From Actinopolymorpha cephalotaxi (GTDB lineage: Bacteria > Actinomycetota > Actinomycetes > Propionibacteriales > Actinopolymorphaceae): a stretch of DNA of 64,000 nt. The translations under genes and the position numbers were made by a program. Shown piece after piece: positions 39,003 through 46,923 of the stretch. The notes beneath the pieces were generated by a model. That model ran no database searches, was not told the origin of the DNA, and was given only the letters and a program-made list of their open reading frames with translations. Numbering within the stretch: the stretch's first letter is position 1; every line of letters begins with the position of its first letter. The stretch is taken from contig NZ_JACBZA010000001.1 in assembly GCF_013408535.1 (NCBI RefSeq), positions 4,052,850 to 4,116,849 on the forward strand. The letters are read 5' to 3'.

Positions 39003-39866
39003 TCAGACCTTCTGGATCTGCGTGAACGACAGCTCCACCGGAGTCTCCCGGCCGAAGATCTCGACGAGGGCCTTGACCCTCTGTGCGTCGGGGTTGAGCT
39101 CGGTGATCGTCGCGTGCAGGGTCGCGAACGGCCCATCGACCACCATGACCGAGTCGCCCACCGCGAAGTCGACGACCTCGGCCTTCTTCTTCTTGTCCGG
39201 CTCCCCCTTGGTCTCCTCGACCTCCGGAGCCAGCATCTTCTCAACCTCGTCGAGGCCGAGCGGCACCGGCTGGTGGGCGTGGCCGACGAAGCCGGTCACC
39301 GAAGGAGTGTGCCGGACGGCCGCCCACGACTCGTCGGTGAGGTCCATCCGGACCAGGACGTAGCCGGGGAGGACGGTGCGCCGCACCATCCGCCGCTGGC
39401 CGTTCTTGATCTCCGCGCGCTCCTCCTGGGGAACGACCACCTCGTAGATGTAGTCCTCCATGTTGAGGGACTGGATGCGGTTCTCGAGGTTGGTCTTGAC
39501 GCGGTTCTCCATGCCCGAATAGGTGTGGATCACGAACCAGTCGCCGGGCTTGGACCGCAGGGCCGCCTGGAACTCCGCGAGTGCGTCCTCCGCGGTGGGC
39601 TCGGCGTCCTCGGTGGGCTCGGCCGCGGTGTCGCCAGAGTCGTCGGCGGTCAGGTCCTCGGTCGCCTCGCCGGCGCCGGCCTCGGCCGCGTCGCTCTCGT
39701 CGGCACCGGCCTCGGAGCTGATCTCCGGGCTCGTCTCGGGGCTGGTCTGCTCGGAGTCGGCCGAGGCCTCGTCGGCAGGCTCGCCGGCCGGGGTGTCGGC
39801 GTCGGCAGCTGCCTGCTCCGAATCCGCGCGCTGCAGGTCGCGGATCTCGTCGTCGAGGTCGGACAC
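39003..39866 (-). CDS. nusG: Transcription termination/antitermination protein NusG
   Basis: NusG binds the RNA polymerase clamp and links it to Rho or to S10/ribosome. The 287-residue protein starts with an acidic, low-complexity extension of about 100 residues (many Asp, Glu, Ser, Ala), common in actinobacteria. The NGN domain begins [19 protein letters not shown]. The KOW domain follows ([20 protein letters not shown]), ending [12 protein letters not shown] start at 39866. It is co-transcribed with secE and followed 52 bases later by rplK. Confidence 0.96.
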   Translation of the reverse strand: MSDLDDEIRDLQRADSEQAAADADTPAGEPADEASADSEQTSPETSPEISSEAGADESDAAEAGAGEATEDLTADDSGDTAAEPTEDAEPTAEDALAEFQAALRSKPGDWFVIHTYSGMENRVKTNLENRIQSLNMEDYIYEVVVPQEERAEIKNGQRRMVRRTVLPGYVLVRMDLTDESWAAVRHTPSVTGFVGHAHQPVPLGLDEVEKMLAPEVEETKGEPDKKKKAEVVDFAVGDSVMVVDGPFATLHATITELNPDAQRVKALVEIFGRETPVELSFTQIQKV

Positions 39867-39943
39867 TCTTGGTACTCCGTCTTCTTCAGCGATTTCTTGA
39901 TCGTCCGGCGGTGGTACGGGGCTCTCGGGCGGCGTACGCGCCG

Positions 39944-40204
39944 TCAGCCGAAGATCTTGAACATCAGCTGGCCGATGCCCAGGTCGAGCAGCGAGACGAT
40001 CGCGATCACCACGAGCACGAAGACCAGCACCACCGACCAGTAGGTCGTCAGCTGGTCACGCGTGGGCCAGATGACCTTGCGAAGCTCCGCAACCACCTGG
40101 CGGTAGAACAGGCTGACGCGTGCGACGGGACTACCGCCGCTTTCGCCCTTCTTGTCCGGGCGAGCACGCTCCGGGGTCGCGGTGGATCCGCGGGTCTCCG
40201 TCAC
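39944..40204 (-). CDS. secE: Protein translocase subunit SecE
   Basis: Essential small subunit of the SecYEG channel, 86 aa. The GTG at 40204 ([16 protein letters not shown]) has GAGGA five bases upstream and is chosen over a longer frame that reads through the tRNA. The conserved amphipathic helix is [20 protein letters not shown]. One transmembrane helix follows ([20 protein letters not shown]). It lies between tRNA-Trp and nusG, as in other actinobacteria. Confidence 0.95.
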   Translation of the reverse strand: MTETRGSTATPERARPDKKGESGGSPVARVSLFYRQVVAELRKVIWPTRDQLTTYWSVVLVFVLVVIAIVSLLDLGIGQLMFKIFG

Positions 40205-40360
40205 TTTCGTCCTCACCGGTCTCTGGCCCGGCCGGACACTCCGCCCGGGCTGGGCGGTCGCACTACATGAGGAACGAACGAACGTCCCCGTTAGTGCTAC
40301 CACCCACGCATCGTCCGCCGGGGGCGACGCGCGCGACTTCGGCCAACCGGCCGAGGCCTG

Positions 40361-40433
40361 CAGGGCAGGAGGGACTCGAACCCCCAACCGCCGGTTTTGG
40401 AGACCGGTGCTCTACCAATTGAGCCACTGCCCT
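40361..40433 (-). tRNA. trpT: tRNA-Trp (CCA)
   Basis: A 73-base cloverleaf. The acceptor stem AGGGCAG pairs with CTGCCCT, the anticodon stem-loop holds CTCCAAA with anticodon CCA at positions 34-36 (40398-40400), and a GTTCGAGTC T-loop is present. The 3-prime CCA is not encoded. It lies upstream of secE. Confidence 0.97.
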
Positions 40434-40519
40434 ACGGAGATCGGAAAGCCTCCACGTGGCGCGCGCCAGCACAATGTCCTGGGCACGCTTCGGAGAGGTC
40501 CTCAGACCACCGATGGAAG

Positions 40520-40549
40520 AGTGTACGGGGTGGCGGCGCCGAAGGTCGA
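40520..40549 (-). promoter_or_regulatory. Predicted promoter of tRNA-Trp and secE-nusG
   Basis: On the minus strand TCGACC (40544-40549), an 18-base spacer and TACACT (40520-40525), 87 bases upstream of the tRNA. The remaining sequence up to the divergent aminotransferase shows no gene. Confidence 0.55.
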
Positions 40550-40652
40550 ACCGACCCGGGCGGTTTGTACCACCCCCCCGATCCGGCGGAGACTCGCCGA
40601 CACCCTCGCCCCGCCACCGCGCGTACGCCCGCGAGGTGCCACGATAACTGTC

Positions 40653-41960
40653 ATGACCAGCCCCGAGACCAGCCCCGAGACGAGCCCTGAGACCAGCCCC
40701 AGGAGCGGGCAGTCCACGCCGGCCGTGGACGAGTCCCTCGCAGCACCCGCGAGCGACCGGGCCAGGATCGCCGCCCGGGTCGCGGCCATCGCCGAATCGG
40801 CCACGCTGGCGGTCGACGGAAAGGCGAAGGCACTGAAGGCGGCCGGGCGTCCCGTGATCGGGTTCGGCGCCGGCGAGCCCGACTTCCCCACCCCCGACTA
40901 CATCGTCGACGCGGCCGCCCAGGCCTGCCGCGATCCGCGCAACCACCGCTACACCCCCGCCGGCGGACTGCCCGAGCTGCGCAAGGCGATCGCGGCGAAG
41001 ACCGAGCGCGACTCCGGGTATGAGGTGACGCCGGCCCAGGTGCTCGTCACCAACGGCGGCAAGCAGGCGATCTACGAGGCGTTCGCACTGCTCCTGGACC
41101 CGGGCGACGAGGTGCTGCTGCCCGCGCCGTACTGGACCACCTACCCCGAGTCGATCGGCCTCGCCGGCGGCGTGGCGGTGCCGGTGCTCGCCGACGAGAC
41201 CCAGGACTACCTCGTCACCGTCGAACAGCTGGAGGCCGCCCGCACCCCGCGGACCAAGGTCCTGCTGATGTGCTCGCCCTCCAACCCCAGTGGCGCGGTC
41301 TACCCCGTCGAGCGGCTGCGCGAGATCGGCGGCTGGGCCGCCGAGAACGGCCTGTGGGTGATCACCGACGAGATCTACGAACACCTCACCTATGACGGCG
41401 AGAAGTCCGCGTCCCTGCCGGTGCTGGTGCCCGAGCTCGCCGACCGCTGCATCGTGGTCAACGGCGTCGCCAAGACGTACGCCATGACCGGCTGGCGGGT
41501 CGGCTGGCTGATCGGCCCCACCGACGTGGTGAAGGCCGGCGTCAACCTGCAGTCCCACGCGACCGGCAACGTCAGCAACGTCGCGCAGCGAGCCGCACTC
41601 GCCGCGGTGTCGGGTGACCTCTCGGCGGCGGCGGAGATGCGGGACGCGTTCGACCGGCGCCGGCGCACCATCGTCGAGCTGCTCTCGGAGGTGCCCGGCT
41701 TCACCTGCCCCACGCCGAAGGGCGCGTTCTACGCCTACCCGTCGGTGAAGGGCGCGCTGGGCAAGCTGATCCGCGGCCGCCGGCCGGCCACCTCCGCCGA
41801 GCTGGCCGAGCTCATCCTGGAGGAGGTCGAGGTCGCGGTGGTTCCGGGCGAGGCGTTCGGCACGCCGGGCTACCTGCGGTTCTCGTACGCGCTCGGCGAC
41901 GACGACCTGGTGGAGGGCGTCACCCGGATCCAGAAGCTGCTGTCCGAGGCGCAGAACTGA
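40653..41960 (+). CDS. Pyridoxal-phosphate aminotransferase, aspartate/aromatic class I
   Basis: Class I/II aminotransferase of 435 aa, similar to actinobacterial aspartate (or prephenate) aminotransferase. Signatures: substrate region [50 protein letters not shown] (Asn-Pro), [13 protein letters not shown], and the PLP lysine in [17 protein letters not shown]. The ATG at 40653 follows no good Shine-Dalgarno; GATAACT just upstream may be a -10 box of a leaderless message. The first 16 residues repeat ETSP, encoded by 12-bp tandem repeats at about 40659-40705. In mycobacteria an aspC gene is well separated from this locus. Confidence 0.9.
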   Translation: MTSPETSPETSPETSPRSGQSTPAVDESLAAPASDRARIAARVAAIAESATLAVDGKAKALKAAGRPVIGFGAGEPDFPTPDYIVDAAAQACRDPRNHRYTPAGGLPELRKAIAAKTERDSGYEVTPAQVLVTNGGKQAIYEAFALLLDPGDEVLLPAPYWTTYPESIGLAGGVAVPVLADETQDYLVTVEQLEAARTPRTKVLLMCSPSNPSGAVYPVERLREIGGWAAENGLWVITDEIYEHLTYDGEKSASLPVLVPELADRCIVVNGVAKTYAMTGWRVGWLIGPTDVVKAGVNLQSHATGNVSNVAQRAALAAVSGDLSAAAEMRDAFDRRRRTIVELLSEVPGFTCPTPKGAFYAYPSVKGALGKLIRGRRPATSAELAELILEEVEVAVVPGEAFGTPGYLRFSYALGDDDLVEGVTRIQKLLSEAQN

Positions 41961-41961
41961 G

Positions 41962-44100
41962 GTGAGCGGAGCCCGCCCCGGCGTACGCCCGCTCGGCACG
42001 CTGCCGAAGGCGCATCTGCACCTGCACTTCACCGGGTCGATGCGGCACGGGACGCTGGTCGAGCTGGCCGGGCAGCACGGCCTCCACCTGCCCGACGCGT
42101 TGCGCGACGAGTGGCCGCCGCGGTTGCTGGCCACCGACGAGAAGGGCTGGTTCCGCTTCCAGCGGCTGTACGACATCGCCCGGTCGGTGCTGGTCACCGC
42201 CGACGACGTACGCCGGCTGGTGCGCGAGACCGTCGAGGACGAGGCGCGCGAGGGGTCGGGCTGGCTGGAGATCCAGGTCGACCCCTCCGGCTACGCGAAC
42301 CGGTTCGGCGGCATCACCGCGTTCACCGAGCTCGTCCTGGACGCCGTACGCCAGGCCGCCGACCGGACCGGGGTGGGCGTCGGGCTGGTGATCGCCGCCA
42401 ACCGCACCCGGCACCCGATGGACGCGCGGACGCTCGCCCGGCTGGCCGCGCAGTACGCCGGGCACGGCGTGGTCGGGTTCGGGCTGTCCAACGACGAGCG
42501 CCGGGGGCGGACCGAGGACTTCGCCCGGGCGTTCTCCATCGCGACCGAGGCGGGACTCGGCTCGATGCCGCACGGCGGTGAGCTGTGCGGCCCGGACAGC
42601 GTGCGCACGTGCCTGGACCTGCTCGGCGCGACCCGGGTGGGCCACGGCGTGCGCACGGTGGAGGACCCCGCGCTGCTGGACCGGGTAGCCGAGGCCGGGG
42701 TGCCGCTGGAGGTCTGCCCGGCGTCCAACGTCGCGCTGGGCGTCTACCCCGAGGCCGACGTGGTGCCGCTGCGGAAGCTGTTCGACGCGGGGGCGCGGAT
42801 CGCGCTGGGCGCCGACGACCCGCTGCTGTTCGGGGTGCGGCTGGTCGGGCAGTACGAACTCGCCAGAGGGCTCGGCTTCACCGACGCCGAACTCGCCGAG
42901 CTGGCCCGGATGTCGGTGCGTGCCTCGAGGGCGCCGGCACCCGTGCGGGACCGGCTGCTGGGCGGCGTGGACCGCTGGCTGGCCGAACCGGCGGACGGGA
43001 TCGCCGGCGGCGAGCGGCCGGAGGTCTCGGAACGGCCGGAGGTCTCAGAACGGCCGGAGGTCTCGGAACGGCCGGAGGTCTCGGAACGGCCGGAGGTCTC
43101 GGAACGGCCGGAACGCGAGCAGATCCGGGCGGGTGGCGGCGCTCCCCCGTCCGACGCCGGCGAGCCGCAGTGGTGGTGGATCGACCGGCTGCAGGCGCTC
43201 GGCCTCCCGGTCGACGACACCCTCGGCGCCGGCATGGACGGCGTCGTCTACGCCGTGGACGACGACACGGTGGCGAAGGTCTGGTTCCGTCACTCACCGG
43301 CCGCCCTGCACCGGCTGCGGGACTTCTACGCCGACCTGGACGCCGCCGGTCTGCCGTTCGCGACGCCGTGCATCCACGCCGTCCGGGTCGTCGACGGTAC
43401 GCCGGTCACGATCGAACGCCGGCTGCACGGCCGGACGTTGTCGGAGTTCGTGACGGCGCACGGCCCGACCGAGGCGGCGCTGCGTACGTTCGTCGACGTA
43501 CTCGCCGCCCTGCGGGACACCAAGGGTGGCCCGTCGGCCCGGGCGTTGCCGGTGATGGCCGAGCCGGCCGCCTTCTACCGCGACGCCGGCTCGTCCTGGC
43601 CGACCGCGCTGCGCGCGCTGGTCGACCGCAGGGCCGAGGCGTACGGGACCGTGCTGCGGTCGGCGGTGCCCGCGTTCGACACGCTGCTGGAGCGGGTCCG
43701 AGCCGGACTTCGAGCTCTGCCCGACGGCGAGACGGCGATCGTGCACGGCGACCTGTGCCCACCGAACGTCCTGGTCGAGCCCGTGGGCGAAGGCGGCCTG
43801 CGGGTGGCCAGCGTCCTGGACTGGGGTTTCCTGACCACGGCAGGCGACCCGGCGTTCGACGCCGGCCTGGCCGCGGGTTTCTTCGACATGTACAGCCCGC
43901 GGGCCGCGGAGATCGACCGGACCCTGAGCGGATGGATCGTCGCGGAGTTCGGCTACCCGCCTTCGCTGCTGCACCTCTACCGCGCCTGCTACGCGATCGC
44001 CGGCGCGAACGCCTACGACCCGGACGGCGGCGACGGGCACTTCGCCTGGTGCGCGGACCAGCTGCGCCGGGCGGACCTGCGGGCGGCCCTCGGCCTGTGA
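41962..44100 (+). CDS. Adenosine deaminase-like domain fused to an aminoglycoside-phosphotransferase-like kinase domain
   Basis: A 712-residue two-domain protein, GTG start one base after the aminotransferase stop. Residues about 11-345 form an adenosine-deaminase-family domain: metal-binding HLHLH (His20, His22), HGGE (His204, Glu207), GHG (His228) and GADDP (Asp285, Asp286). Residues 350-386 are six copies of ERPEVS from an 18-bp tandem repeat. Residues about 395-712 are a phosphotransferase (APH/choline kinase) fold: Gly loop GAGMDGVVYAVDDD near 421, catalytic HGDLCPPN (595-602), metal LDWG (619-622). Both active sites appear complete. The substrates are unknown; nucleoside deamination plus phosphorylation is inference. 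Confidence 0.85.
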   Translation: MSGARPGVRPLGTLPKAHLHLHFTGSMRHGTLVELAGQHGLHLPDALRDEWPPRLLATDEKGWFRFQRLYDIARSVLVTADDVRRLVRETVEDEAREGSGWLEIQVDPSGYANRFGGITAFTELVLDAVRQAADRTGVGVGLVIAANRTRHPMDARTLARLAAQYAGHGVVGFGLSNDERRGRTEDFARAFSIATEAGLGSMPHGGELCGPDSVRTCLDLLGATRVGHGVRTVEDPALLDRVAEAGVPLEVCPASNVALGVYPEADVVPLRKLFDAGARIALGADDPLLFGVRLVGQYELARGLGFTDAELAELARMSVRASRAPAPVRDRLLGGVDRWLAEPADGIAGGERPEVSERPEVSERPEVSERPEVSERPEVSERPEREQIRAGGGAPPSDAGEPQWWWIDRLQALGLPVDDTLGAGMDGVVYAVDDDTVAKVWFRHSPAALHRLRDFYADLDAAGLPFATPCIHAVRVVDGTPVTIERRLHGRTLSEFVTAHGPTEAALRTFVDVLAALRDTKGGPSARALPVMAEPAAFYRDAGSSWPTALRALVDRRAEAYGTVLRSAVPAFDTLLERVRAGLRALPDGETAIVHGDLCPPNVLVEPVGEGGLRVASVLDWGFLTTAGDPAFDAGLAAGFFDMYSPRAAEIDRTLSGWIVAEFGYPPSLLHLYRACYAIAGANAYDPDGGDGHFAWCADQLRRADLRAALGL
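43011..43125 (+). repeat. 18-bp tandem repeat inside the deaminase-kinase gene
   Basis: Unit GAACGGCCGGAGGTCTCG, about six copies, nearly perfect, in frame and encoding repeated ERPEVS. It forms the interdomain linker. A minisatellite prone to copy-number change without frameshift, because the unit is a multiple of three. Confidence 0.95.
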
Positions 44101-44131
44101 CCGGGTGCCCCGATCACAGTCGGACCGCGGT

Positions 44132-45190
44132 CTACAGCTCGCAGCCGACCAGGACGGGTTCGTTCACGAGGTCGACGCCGAACCTGCCGAGGACGCCCGA
44201 CCGGATCTCCCGGGCCAGCGCCAGCAGGTCGGCGGTGGAGGCGGAACCAGTGTTGGTGAGGGCCAGCGTGTGCTTGCTCGACAGCCGGGCCGGTCCGGTG
44301 CCGTACCCCTTGCCGAACCCGGCATGCTCGATCAGCCAGGCGGCACTCGTCTTGACCTGCCCGTCGCCTGCCGGGAAGCGGGGCGCCAGCGCGGGCAGCC
44401 CGGCCGCCGCCTCCGCCGGGATCACCGGGTTGGTGAAGAACGACCCCGCGCTCCAGGTGTCGTGGTCGGCGGCGTCGAGCACCATGCCCTTGCCCGCCCG
44501 CAGGCGAAGCACCGCGGCCCGGACATCCGCGGACGGTGCCCGCGTGCCGGCCTCGACCCCGAGGGTGCGGGCGAGCTCGGCGTACTGCACCGGCGCGCCC
44601 AGCTCCCCCAGCCGGAACTGGAACGCCACCTCGAGGACGACGTACCGCTGCGGTGACCGCTTGAACCTGCTGGCGCGGTAGCCGAAGCCGCACTCCTGCG
44701 CGGCGAACGTGCGTACGGCTGCGTCCTCCCGGTCCCACACCCGCACCTGCGCGAGGGTCTGGGCAACCTCCTGGCTGTAGGCGCCGACGTTCTGGATCGG
44801 CGCGGCCCCGACCAGGCCGGGAATTCCCGACAGCGCCTCGACGCCCACCCATCCCTCGGCGACGGCGCGGGCGACCAAGCCGTCCCAGCTCTCCCCCGCC
44901 GCGACCCGTACGACGGCGCCGCCGCAGGCGTCCTGGGACTCCACTCGTACGCCCCGGGTGCACACGTGCAGAACGGTCCCCGGGAAGCCCTCGTCGGCGA
45001 CCACGACGTTGCTGCCGCCGCCGAGGACCAGCAGCGGCTCGCCCGTCGCGTCGGCAGCACGCACCGTCTCGAGCAGGGCGGCCTCGTCGTCGACCTCGAC
45101 CAGGCGCTTGGCCGGGCCACCGAGGCGGAGCGTGGTCAGCTCGGCGAGCGGGACGTTGGTACGTTCGGGCACGGGCAGGTGGTCGGGCAC
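44132..45190 (-). CDS. murB: UDP-N-acetylenolpyruvoylglucosamine reductase
   Basis: MurB reduces UDP-GlcNAc-enolpyruvate to UDP-MurNAc with NADPH and FAD in peptidoglycan synthesis. 352 aa from the GTG at 45190, two bases after the hadB-like stop. Motifs: LTTLRLGGPAKRL, FAD-binding VLGGGSNVVVADEGFPG, GIPGLVGAAPIQNVGAYSQE, catalytic serine region SAGSFFTNPVIP. A longer frame upstream overlaps the dehydratase gene and is rejected. Its stop is 31 bases from the end of the convergent fusion gene. Confidence 0.93.
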   Translation of the reverse strand: MPDHLPVPERTNVPLAELTTLRLGGPAKRLVEVDDEAALLETVRAADATGEPLLVLGGGSNVVVADEGFPGTVLHVCTRGVRVESQDACGGAVVRVAAGESWDGLVARAVAEGWVGVEALSGIPGLVGAAPIQNVGAYSQEVAQTLAQVRVWDREDAAVRTFAAQECGFGYRASRFKRSPQRYVVLEVAFQFRLGELGAPVQYAELARTLGVEAGTRAPSADVRAAVLRLRAGKGMVLDAADHDTWSAGSFFTNPVIPAEAAAGLPALAPRFPAGDGQVKTSAAWLIEHAGFGKGYGTGPARLSSKHTLALTNTGSASTADLLALAREIRSGVLGRFGVDLVNEPVLVGCEL

Positions 45191-45192
45191 GG

Positions 45193-45627
45193 TCAGTCCA
45201 GCCGGACCATGGCCCGGGCGGCGCCGAAGACCTTCTCGCCGGCGGCGACGGCGGTGAGGTCGACCCGCACCACGCGGTCGGGCAGCTTGTCGGCGACCTT
45301 CCCGCCGAACGTCACCGTCACGCCCTCGTCGTCGTCGGGGACGGTCACCGGACGGGTGAACCGGACGGAGTACTCCACCACCCGGGCCGGGTCGACCGCC
45401 CACTCGGTGAGCACCCGGGCGCCGGCGCCCATCGTGAGCATGCCGTGTGCGATCACGTCGGGCAGGCCGACCTCGCGGGCCACCCGGGGGTTCCAGTGGA
45501 TCCGGTTGAAGTCTCCGGAGGCACCGGCGTAGCGGACGAGATCCTCCCGGCGCACCTGGACACTGACCGAGGGCAGCTCGGTGCCCTTCTCCACCTCGTC
45601 GTACGCCGGAACGCGTTCGGCGGTCAT
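45193..45627 (-). CDS. MaoC-like (R)-hydratase, HadB type
   Basis: Hot-dog-fold dehydratase/hydratase subunit, 144 aa. The catalytic hydratase motif is visible as GDFNRIHWNPRVAREVG (Asp and His), followed by HGMLTMGAG. In mycobacteria HadB pairs with HadA or HadC in fatty-acid synthase II; the neighbour arrangement is the same here, but no hadC is present. A role in 3-hydroxyacyl dehydration is inferred from the family. Its start overlaps the hadA-like stop (ATGA). Confidence 0.88.
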   Translation of the reverse strand: MTAERVPAYDEVEKGTELPSVSVQVRREDLVRYAGASGDFNRIHWNPRVAREVGLPDVIAHGMLTMGAGARVLTEWAVDPARVVEYSVRFTRPVTVPDDDEGVTVTFGGKVADKLPDRVVRVDLTAVAAGEKVFGAARAMVRLD

Positions 45628-46073
45628 GCGGCCTCCTCGCGGTGGACCACGCTCGCGCGCGCGGTGCAGACGGGCGCGCCGTCGGCGGTCCGGATGTCGG
45701 TGCGGGTGAGGATCAGATCGGTGCCGGCGACCTGGCGGACGTTCTCGATGGTGAGCGTGGCCACCAGTTCGTCGCCGGGGTGGATGGGCCGGTCGGCGGC
45801 GAACTTCTGGTCGGCGTGCACGACCCGGTGCAGCGCGAGCCCGGTGGTGGGGTCGGCGAACAGCTCGTTCAGCAGCTGGAACGCCACCACGATCGGGAAG
45901 GTCGGCGGGGCCACCACGTCGGGATGGCCGAGCGCGCGGGCGGCGTCGGGGTCGCGGTAGGCGGGACTGGGGTCGCCGACCGCATCGGCGAACTCGCGGA
46001 TCTTCTCTCGGCCGACTTCGTACGGCGTCTTCGTCGCGTAGGTTCGGCCGACCAGCGTGGAGTCGACGGGCAT
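45624..46073 (-). CDS. MaoC-like dehydratase partner subunit, HadA type
   Basis: Hot-dog-fold protein with N-terminal dehydratase domain, 149 aa from the ATG at 46073 (MPVDSTLVGRTYATKTPYEV). The longer frame upstream is shadow. Motif EFADAVGDPSPAYRDPDAAR matches HadA-type subunits, which lack the catalytic His and provide the acyl-binding surface, while the adjacent HadB-type protein carries the catalytic residues. The two are translationally coupled. Confidence 0.88.
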   Translation of the reverse strand: MPVDSTLVGRTYATKTPYEVGREKIREFADAVGDPSPAYRDPDAARALGHPDVVAPPTFPIVVAFQLLNELFADPTTGLALHRVVHADQKFAADRPIHPGDELVATLTIENVRQVAGTDLILTRTDIRTADGAPVCTARASVVHREEAA

Positions 46074-46206
46074 GTACGCGACCGTACCGGAGCCGACCGA
46101 CCGAAGTCCGCGCGCCCGGTCAGGTGTCTCGGCGCACGCCCGGGCACGCTCGGGGCGGCGTCCACGTCCCCCTTCGGGCACACTCCGTGCGCACCTCGGG
46201 CACGCG

Positions 46207-46242
46207 AAAAGGGCCGCTCCCACCATTCCGGTGGGGCGGCCC
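46207..46242 (-). terminator. Terminator after rpmG
   Basis: GGGCCGCCCCACC and GGTGGGAGCGGCCC (46211-46242) pair with one bulge around a GGAAT loop. TTTT follows on the minus strand (46207-46210). It lies 24 bases after the rpmG stop, so the hadA-like gene should have its own promoter in the 130 bases between. Confidence 0.8.
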
Positions 46243-46265
46243 AATCGATGCGAAGCGTCGAGAAC

Positions 46266-46436
46266 CTATCGAGTCTCGCGGTGCGCCCGGTGGGTCCGGC
46301 AGCGCGGGCAGAACTTCTTCATCTCGAGCCGGTCGGGGTCGTTACGACGGTTCTTGCGCGTAATGTAGTTGCGCTCCCGGCACTCAGTGCACGCCAAGGT
46401 GATCTTGGGGCGGACGTCGGAACTCTTGCTAGCCAC
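46266..46436 (-). CDS. rpmG: 50S ribosomal protein L33, zinc-binding
   Basis: Small zinc-ribbon protein of 56 aa, too short for most gene finders. GTG start at 46436, sequence [20 protein letters not shown] onward. Zinc ligands are CxxC at 16/19 and 43/46, so this is the C-plus form. The ending HRAHRETR is typical. In actinobacteria a cysteine-free copy is often induced under zinc starvation; none is seen here. Located between tRNA-Met and hadA as in M. tuberculosis (rpmG2). Confidence 0.95.
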   Translation of the reverse strand: MASKSSDVRPKITLACTECRERNYITRKNRRNDPDRLEMKKFCPRCRTHRAHRETR

Positions 46437-46476
46437 GGGATGCCTCTTGTGATCCGTCGGGACAGTCGGTCCTGCA

Positions 46477-46482
46477 ATAGTA
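46477..46482 (-). promoter_or_regulatory. Possible -10 box for rpmG
   Basis: TACTAT on the minus strand, about 40 bases upstream of rpmG, without a recognisable -35 box. It would allow rpmG expression independent of the tRNA transcript. Confidence 0.3.
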
Positions 46483-46505
46483 CGCAGTCATGCAAGAACG
46501 GCCCC

Positions 46506-46525
46506 GCCGGTGGTCTCCCACCGGC
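46506..46525 (-). terminator. Hairpin after tRNA-Met
   Basis: GCCGGTGG (46506-46513) pairs with CCACCGGC (46518-46525) around a 4-base loop, 12 bases beyond the 3-prime end of tRNA-Met. GGCC arms extend the stem. Terminator or tRNA-processing structure. Confidence 0.55.
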
Positions 46526-46537
46526 TGGCCGCGGTCG

Positions 46538-46610
46538 TAGCGGTGGCCGGACTCGAACCGGCGACACAGCGATTATGAGCCGCTTGCTCTACCGTCTGAG
46601 CTACACCGCC
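46538..46610 (-). tRNA. metT: tRNA-Met, elongator (CAT)
   Basis: A 73-base cloverleaf. Acceptor GGCGGTG pairs with CACCGCT (first pair G-U), D-arm GTAGCTCAGACGGTAGAGC, anticodon CAT at positions 34-36 (46575-46577), T-loop GGTTCGAGTCC. The fully paired acceptor end argues for elongator rather than initiator. CCA is not encoded. Confidence 0.95.
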
Positions 46611-46652
46611 GCCGGACCGGTTGGCCGCCCGAGCGGGCGGCTCCGGCCACAG

Positions 46653-46725
46653 AGCCCCAATACGGAATCGAACCGTAGACCTTCTCCTTACCATGGAGAC
46701 GCTCTACCGACTGAGCTATTGGGGC
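46653..46725 (-). tRNA. thrT: tRNA-Thr (GGT)
   Basis: A 73-base cloverleaf with acceptor GCCCCAA/TTGGGGC. The anticodon loop ATGGTAA carries GGT at positions 34-36 (46690-46692), and the T-loop is GGTTCGATTCC. It is followed 42 bases later by tRNA-Met on the same strand. Confidence 0.96.
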
Positions 46726-46737
46726 GAGCGACAACCG

Positions 46738-46743
46738 AGAATA
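46738..46743 (-). promoter_or_regulatory. Probable -10 box of the thrT-metT unit
   Basis: TATTCT on the minus strand 13 bases upstream of tRNA-Thr; a weak TCGAGG lies about 17 bases further upstream. It is the only plausible promoter in the 200-base gap before the glycerophosphodiesterase gene, which otherwise shows nothing recognisable. Confidence 0.45.
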
Positions 46744-46923
46744 CAAGAGCCCCGAACCCCCTCGACACCGGGATACCACCGAAGCGGTGTCCTTGGTGCG
46801 AGCCACCCGATCCGGGCACGACATGACCTTTCGGTCACCTCCCGCTCAGACCGCGCGAACCGAACCGGCAACAGGCGTCGCCGGCCCGCCGGGCTTCGAT
46901 CTCCCTCGGCAGCCGGGGATACC

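Noticed and set aside
43011-43125. Regular repeats considered as a CRISPR array
   Set aside because: Units are directly adjacent without spacers, in frame within a gene, and there are no cas genes nearby.
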